In this document: positions 63,570 to 64,000 of the stretch, one piece after another
How the letters are laid out: every line of letters starts with the position of its first letter
Position numbering within the stretch: position 1 is the stretch's first letter
Source of the DNA: Lutibacter maritimus
GTDB lineage: Bacteria > Bacteroidota > Bacteroidia > Flavobacteriales > Flavobacteriaceae
NCBI RefSeq assembly: GCF_900116115.1
Contig: NZ_FOZP01000004.1
Span: 131,501-195,500 of the forward strand
Reading direction: 5' to 3'
Length of the DNA: 64,000 bases
Program-made: the position numbers and the translations under genes
The notes under the pieces: model-generated
Told to the model about the DNA's origin: nothing
The model's input: the letters and a program-made list of their open reading frames with translations, nothing else
Database searches by the model: none

Positions 63570-64000
63570 TTATGCTTTATTTTTCTTGGCTACAATTTCA
63601 TCTAAACATAAATTCCCCACACTTCCTTTGTGCGTATGATTCACTTCTTTATTTGGATTAAAAGTACCATTATTAATATCTTTTCCTACTTGTTTATAAG
63701 CATCTCTAAACGGTGTTCCATTTTGAACAAGTTTATTAACTTCCTCAACACTAAATAAATACAAATATTTTTCTTCTTCAACAATATCGGTTCTAACTCT
63801 AATATTTTTTAATGAATAGGTTAGCATTTCTAAACAAGCCTTTAACGTTGAAAATGATGGAATTAATCCTTCTTTCAACAATTGTAAATCTCTATGATAT
63901 CCACTTGGTAAATTATTTGTTATCAAAGTAAACTCGTATGGTAACGCTTGTAATTTGTTGCATTTTCCACGAATTAATTCAAAAACATCTGGATTTTTTT
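63570..64000 (-). CDS. argH: Argininosuccinate lyase, C-terminal part (runs off the edge)
   Basis: The frame is open from the right edge to the stop at 63570, giving 143 codons of the C-terminal part. From the edge it reads KNPDVFELIRGKCNKLQALP, then ITNNLPSGYHRDLQLLKEG, matching the end of the fumarase/aspartase-type core of ArgH, followed by the helical C-terminal domain. The enzyme splits argininosuccinate to arginine and fumarate. An internal Met at 63926 is not the real start. It is convergent with the DUF3570 gene across the composite repeat. Confidence 0.93.
   Translation of the reverse strand, partial: KNPDVFELIRGKCNKLQALPYEFTLITNNLPSGYHRDLQLLKEGLIPSFSTLKACLEMLTYSLKNIRVRTDIVEEEKYLYLFSVEEVNKLVQNGTPFRDAYKQVGKDINNGTFNPNKEVNHTHKGSVGNLCLDEIVAKKNKA

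Noticed and set aside
1-64000. Defence systems, toxin-antitoxin pairs, prophage or transposase genes
   Set aside because: No frame shows nuclease, methylase, transposase, integrase or toxin motifs; nearly all genes are core functions.

Overview
The window looks like chromosome from a low-GC (around 30 % by eye) marine or aquatic Flavobacteriaceae bacterium (phylum Bacteroidota). The signs are: an exosortase XrtF pair, PorT of the type IX secretion system, a SusC/SusD polysaccharide-utilisation locus, a short Bacteroidota-type RpoD, an archaeal/eukaryotic-type ProRS, almost no Shine-Dalgarno sequences, and repeated promoter boxes of the flavobacterial form TTG-N15..20-TAnnTTTG. The genus cannot be fixed from the sequence alone. 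Coding density is high. I see no insertion sequence, prophage, integron or CRISPR array.

Left part (1-31 kb), mostly core genes. XrtF and its partner protein run off the left edge. They are followed by a GAF protein, purH, and the cell-elongation operon mreB-mreC-mreD-mrdA-rodA, whose genes overlap or nearly touch. Next come rpsT with tRNA-Glu, proS, a low-complexity lipoprotein, a FadL-type porin, an Nfu scaffold, menG, porT, a SpoU methyltransferase, a BamA/TamA-like outer-membrane lipoprotein, fbaA, accD, rpsO and pnp. A three-gene unit (ECF sigma factor, 71-aa protein, MscS channel) faces rpoD. Then follow rpe, a CBS-pair protein and a molybdate import operon modA-(di-TOBE protein)-modB-modC.

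Middle (31-42 kb), the only clearly accessory block: a beta-glucan/cello-oligosaccharide utilisation locus. SusC and SusD would capture oligosaccharide at the surface, an exported GH3 beta-glucosidase would trim it, and a cytoplasmic GH94 cellobiose phosphorylase would split the disaccharide with phosphate. An AraC-type regulator is divergent from susC, and the shared intergenic region holds a 22-bp-spaced direct repeat that suits an AraC-family operator.

Right part (42-58 kb): a nearly complete division and cell-wall (dcw) cluster on the minus strand, mraZ-rsmH-ftsL-ftsI-murE-mraY-murD-ftsW-murG-murC-ftsQ-ftsA-ftsZ, then yqeY and tRNA-Arg. murF, murB and ddl are absent from it. A 10-bp-period array of GTGG/TGGG repeats lies just upstream of the mraZ -7 box and is a strong candidate MraZ autoregulatory operator.

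Right end (58-64 kb): alpha/beta hydrolase, engB and an RluA-type pseudouridine synthase. These are followed by a tight four-gene envelope unit: exported thioredoxin-fold protein, ApbE flavin transferase, a small lipoprotein ending in GGGCGCN (DUF4266-like), and a DUF3570-type outer-membrane barrel. This unit is the best candidate here for a poorly described system. It ends in a composite nested inverted repeat before a convergent, truncated argH.
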